From Vanilla planifolia (lineage: Eukaryota; Streptophyta; Magnoliopsida; Asparagales; Orchidaceae), in contig CM043869.1 in the NCBI GenBank assembly GCA_023846275.1, forward strand, positions 15,657,501 to 15,721,500: a stretch of DNA of 64,000 nt, read 5' to 3'. Both the position numbers and the translations under genes were made by a program. Below the pieces are notes generated by a model. That model searched no databases, was not told where the DNA came from, and worked only from the letters and a program-made list of their open reading frames with translations. This document shows, in pieces, positions 62,429-64,000 of the stretch (positions are counted from its first letter, which is position 1; each line of letters opens with the position of its first letter).

Positions 62429-62525
62429 CCTAAAATCATGTTAGGCCAATAGCCAATGTTTCAAAGACTAAAATGAAAAAAGCAAATGCTATACTTGATC
62501 TTAGCCAAAAAGTTGAGAAAGTTAT
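62429..62525 (-). pseudogene. U2 snRNA-like sequence, nt 1-~97
   Basis: Minus strand from 62525: ATAACTTTCTCAACTTTTTG then GCTAAGATCAAGTATAGC, matching the U2 5' end including the GGCTAAGATCAAGT segment; then TTCATTTTAGTCTTTGAAAC and ATTGGCTATTGGCC, which parallels the U2 stem-loop GGGCCATCGGCCC. The branch-point-recognition GTAGTA reads ATAGCA, and no U-snRNA promoter element is visible upstream (62526 onward). It looks like a pseudogene or a U2-derived part of an old repeat. Confidence 0.75.
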
Positions 62526-64000
62526 ACACCATACATATCTTTTAGTCAATCAATCCAATCAAATATTTTATATGAAAGTTTTCATTAATTGGTAAGTCAT
62601 ATTATAAAATGAAAACTCAAGGAAGATCTAAATAAAAGAATTTTTTTTGTATAATGTATTATTAATGGGATGGCGTAGACTTCAAAAAAAATTAAAATAA
62701 CATTACTATTAGTGGAAGACTAGAAAAACAATGTAAAGTGTTCAAGAAAATAAAAACATCACAACAAAAAAAGAACATAAAGGTGTTACCAAGTATAATC
62801 AAAAGTTTGCAAGATAAAGGTGTATAGATGATGTAAAAAACATAGAAATACCTTATTGAGAGAATTGAAGTATTAAATGCATTAGGTACTCTTTGTTTCA
62901 TGCACTTGAATGATCCTAAAGTGCTTTTTCTTTTAGCTCAAGAACTACACTCTCTATATATAGAATGTAAAGTAATGAAACTTCAAAATGGTTCATAAAT
63001 AATTTTGCAAGCTCATCATTCTATTCTCATTATTTGGTATGGGGTAATAATCATCACCAGGGCACCAACAATGAGTCCCTCAACAAAGTAAAACCAACCA
63101 TTATAGGATTTTATTAATCGAAATACATAAAAAATGGTGAGTCGTATGCAATCCTTGGAGAGAAAATGTATGACAAGGAAATGCGCATGGTAGACCATTG
63201 CAACGTAGTATAGCATGATGTGGTGTCGCATAGGCATAGGTGCATAGTGTAATGCAATGCAGGATGCATAGTGTTGTGTGATGCAAGATGCAAGGTGTGG
63301 AGTTTTTGTTCCTTTGTGTACTATCCATCGGCATCAGTACTTTACAAATTAAAAATGATGTATCATATATAAATAATTAATATATTATATATTGTCCTTT
63401 GGATGTAGATATATAAAGGTAGAGCTCATTACATATTAAATGCCAAAGTTCATGTACAATACATGAAGCCCAAGCACACTGCACATAATAAACATGTAAA
63501 ATTCAATATTTTTAGTTTTTAGACATTCTATGAACTTGAATAATTTTAAATAGAATTTTAATTAAGATGCATTCAAATAAATCAAAATAAAATTAATGAA
63601 TTTTATGGGCCAACTCAAGCCTAAAATTCATTCTATGATTTATAGAATATTTAAATCAAAAGATTTTTCTCTTATTTCTATTGTTAATTTGATCATAATG
63701 CTAAGTCATAAATTTAAAAGTATAATTAATAAGTTTCACATATTTCTTATGATGGTATCAATTAAATTTGCCTGAGTGATATATAATTTACCATAAAGAT
63801 CAAATTCTATGAATGCAAGTTTATGTGATTGTAAGCTCTTAATAATTAAAATAAATATTTTACTAATCTTTTCACACAAGTTTTTAGAAAGTGAAAAGCA
63901 CTTTTCCCAAAAGTCTTGAACTCATACATACTATTAGACTTGTTCTTTTCAGCCTTCATGTGCTTGAAACTTGATAAAGATTATACATTTTGAGTGCTTC
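62526..64000. repeat. Third start of the large repeat (pairs with 27565-29020)
   Basis: Collinear with 27565-29020 up to the window end. At 63240-63300 a short imperfect ~24-bp tandem expansion ('gcaatgcaggatgcatag' / 'tgatgcaagatgcaagg') is present where the 28.27-kb copy has one unit. No gene recognised. Confidence 0.78.

Noticed and set aside
1..64000. CRISPR array, operon, riboswitch or other prokaryotic feature
   Set aside because: No regular spacer array or bacterial gene organisation; all content is of plant retrotransposon type.

Overview
The window is plant nuclear DNA, most likely gene-poor heterochromatin. The evidence is several lineages of plant LTR retrotransposons (copia, Sirevirus-like, Tekay-type chromovirus, Tat-like, other Ty3/gypsy), initiator-Met-tRNA primer binding sites, U2 snRNA-like sequence and very AT-rich intergenic DNA. 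I cannot name the species. I found no intact host gene. The only long intact reading frame is the gag-pol of a Ty3/gypsy element.

Layout. 1-2076: 5' part of a decayed copia element on the minus strand, cut by the window edge. 2077-5800: mostly unassigned DNA plus a short minisatellite. About 5.8-12.25 kb: a block recurring, diverged, at 27.8-41.1 kb. It holds a minus-strand copia pol remnant, a short conserved reading frame (7855-8010) and a gypsy protease-RT remnant. 14.3-19.7 kb: a wrecked Sirevirus-like copia element. 19.7-22.9 kb: a Tat-like integrase followed by a chromovirus integrase, repeated in the same order at 58.8-61.5 kb. 22.9-27.5 kb: a minus-strand gypsy element inserted in a U2-like sequence. 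31950-36639: a complete but dead copia element inserted in the second copy of the conserved reading frame. 43531-54191: a 10,661-bp Tekay/Del-type chromovirus with two 3,063-bp LTRs, a perfect 5-bp target duplication and an open 1453-codon polyprotein. 55.0-60.2 kb: a Tat-like remnant (RT, RNase H, integrase). 60.9-61.9 kb: a chromovirus integrase end. 62.4-64.0 kb: a third start of the large repeat, with a second U2-like sequence.

How it fits together. The pairings A (5.8-12.2 ~ 27.8-41.1) and B (19.7-22.9 plus 27.5-29.2 ~ 58.8-64.0) suggest one ancestral block, tandemly duplicated, with boundaries near 5.8, 27.8 and 62.8 kb. In each unit a chromovirus is split between RT and integrase by a Tat-like element. 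After duplication, unit 1 received the minus-strand gypsy (at its junction with unit 2) and probably the Sirevirus; unit 2 received the copia and, very recently, the Tekay element. All comparisons were made by eye; boundaries of decayed elements are approximate.
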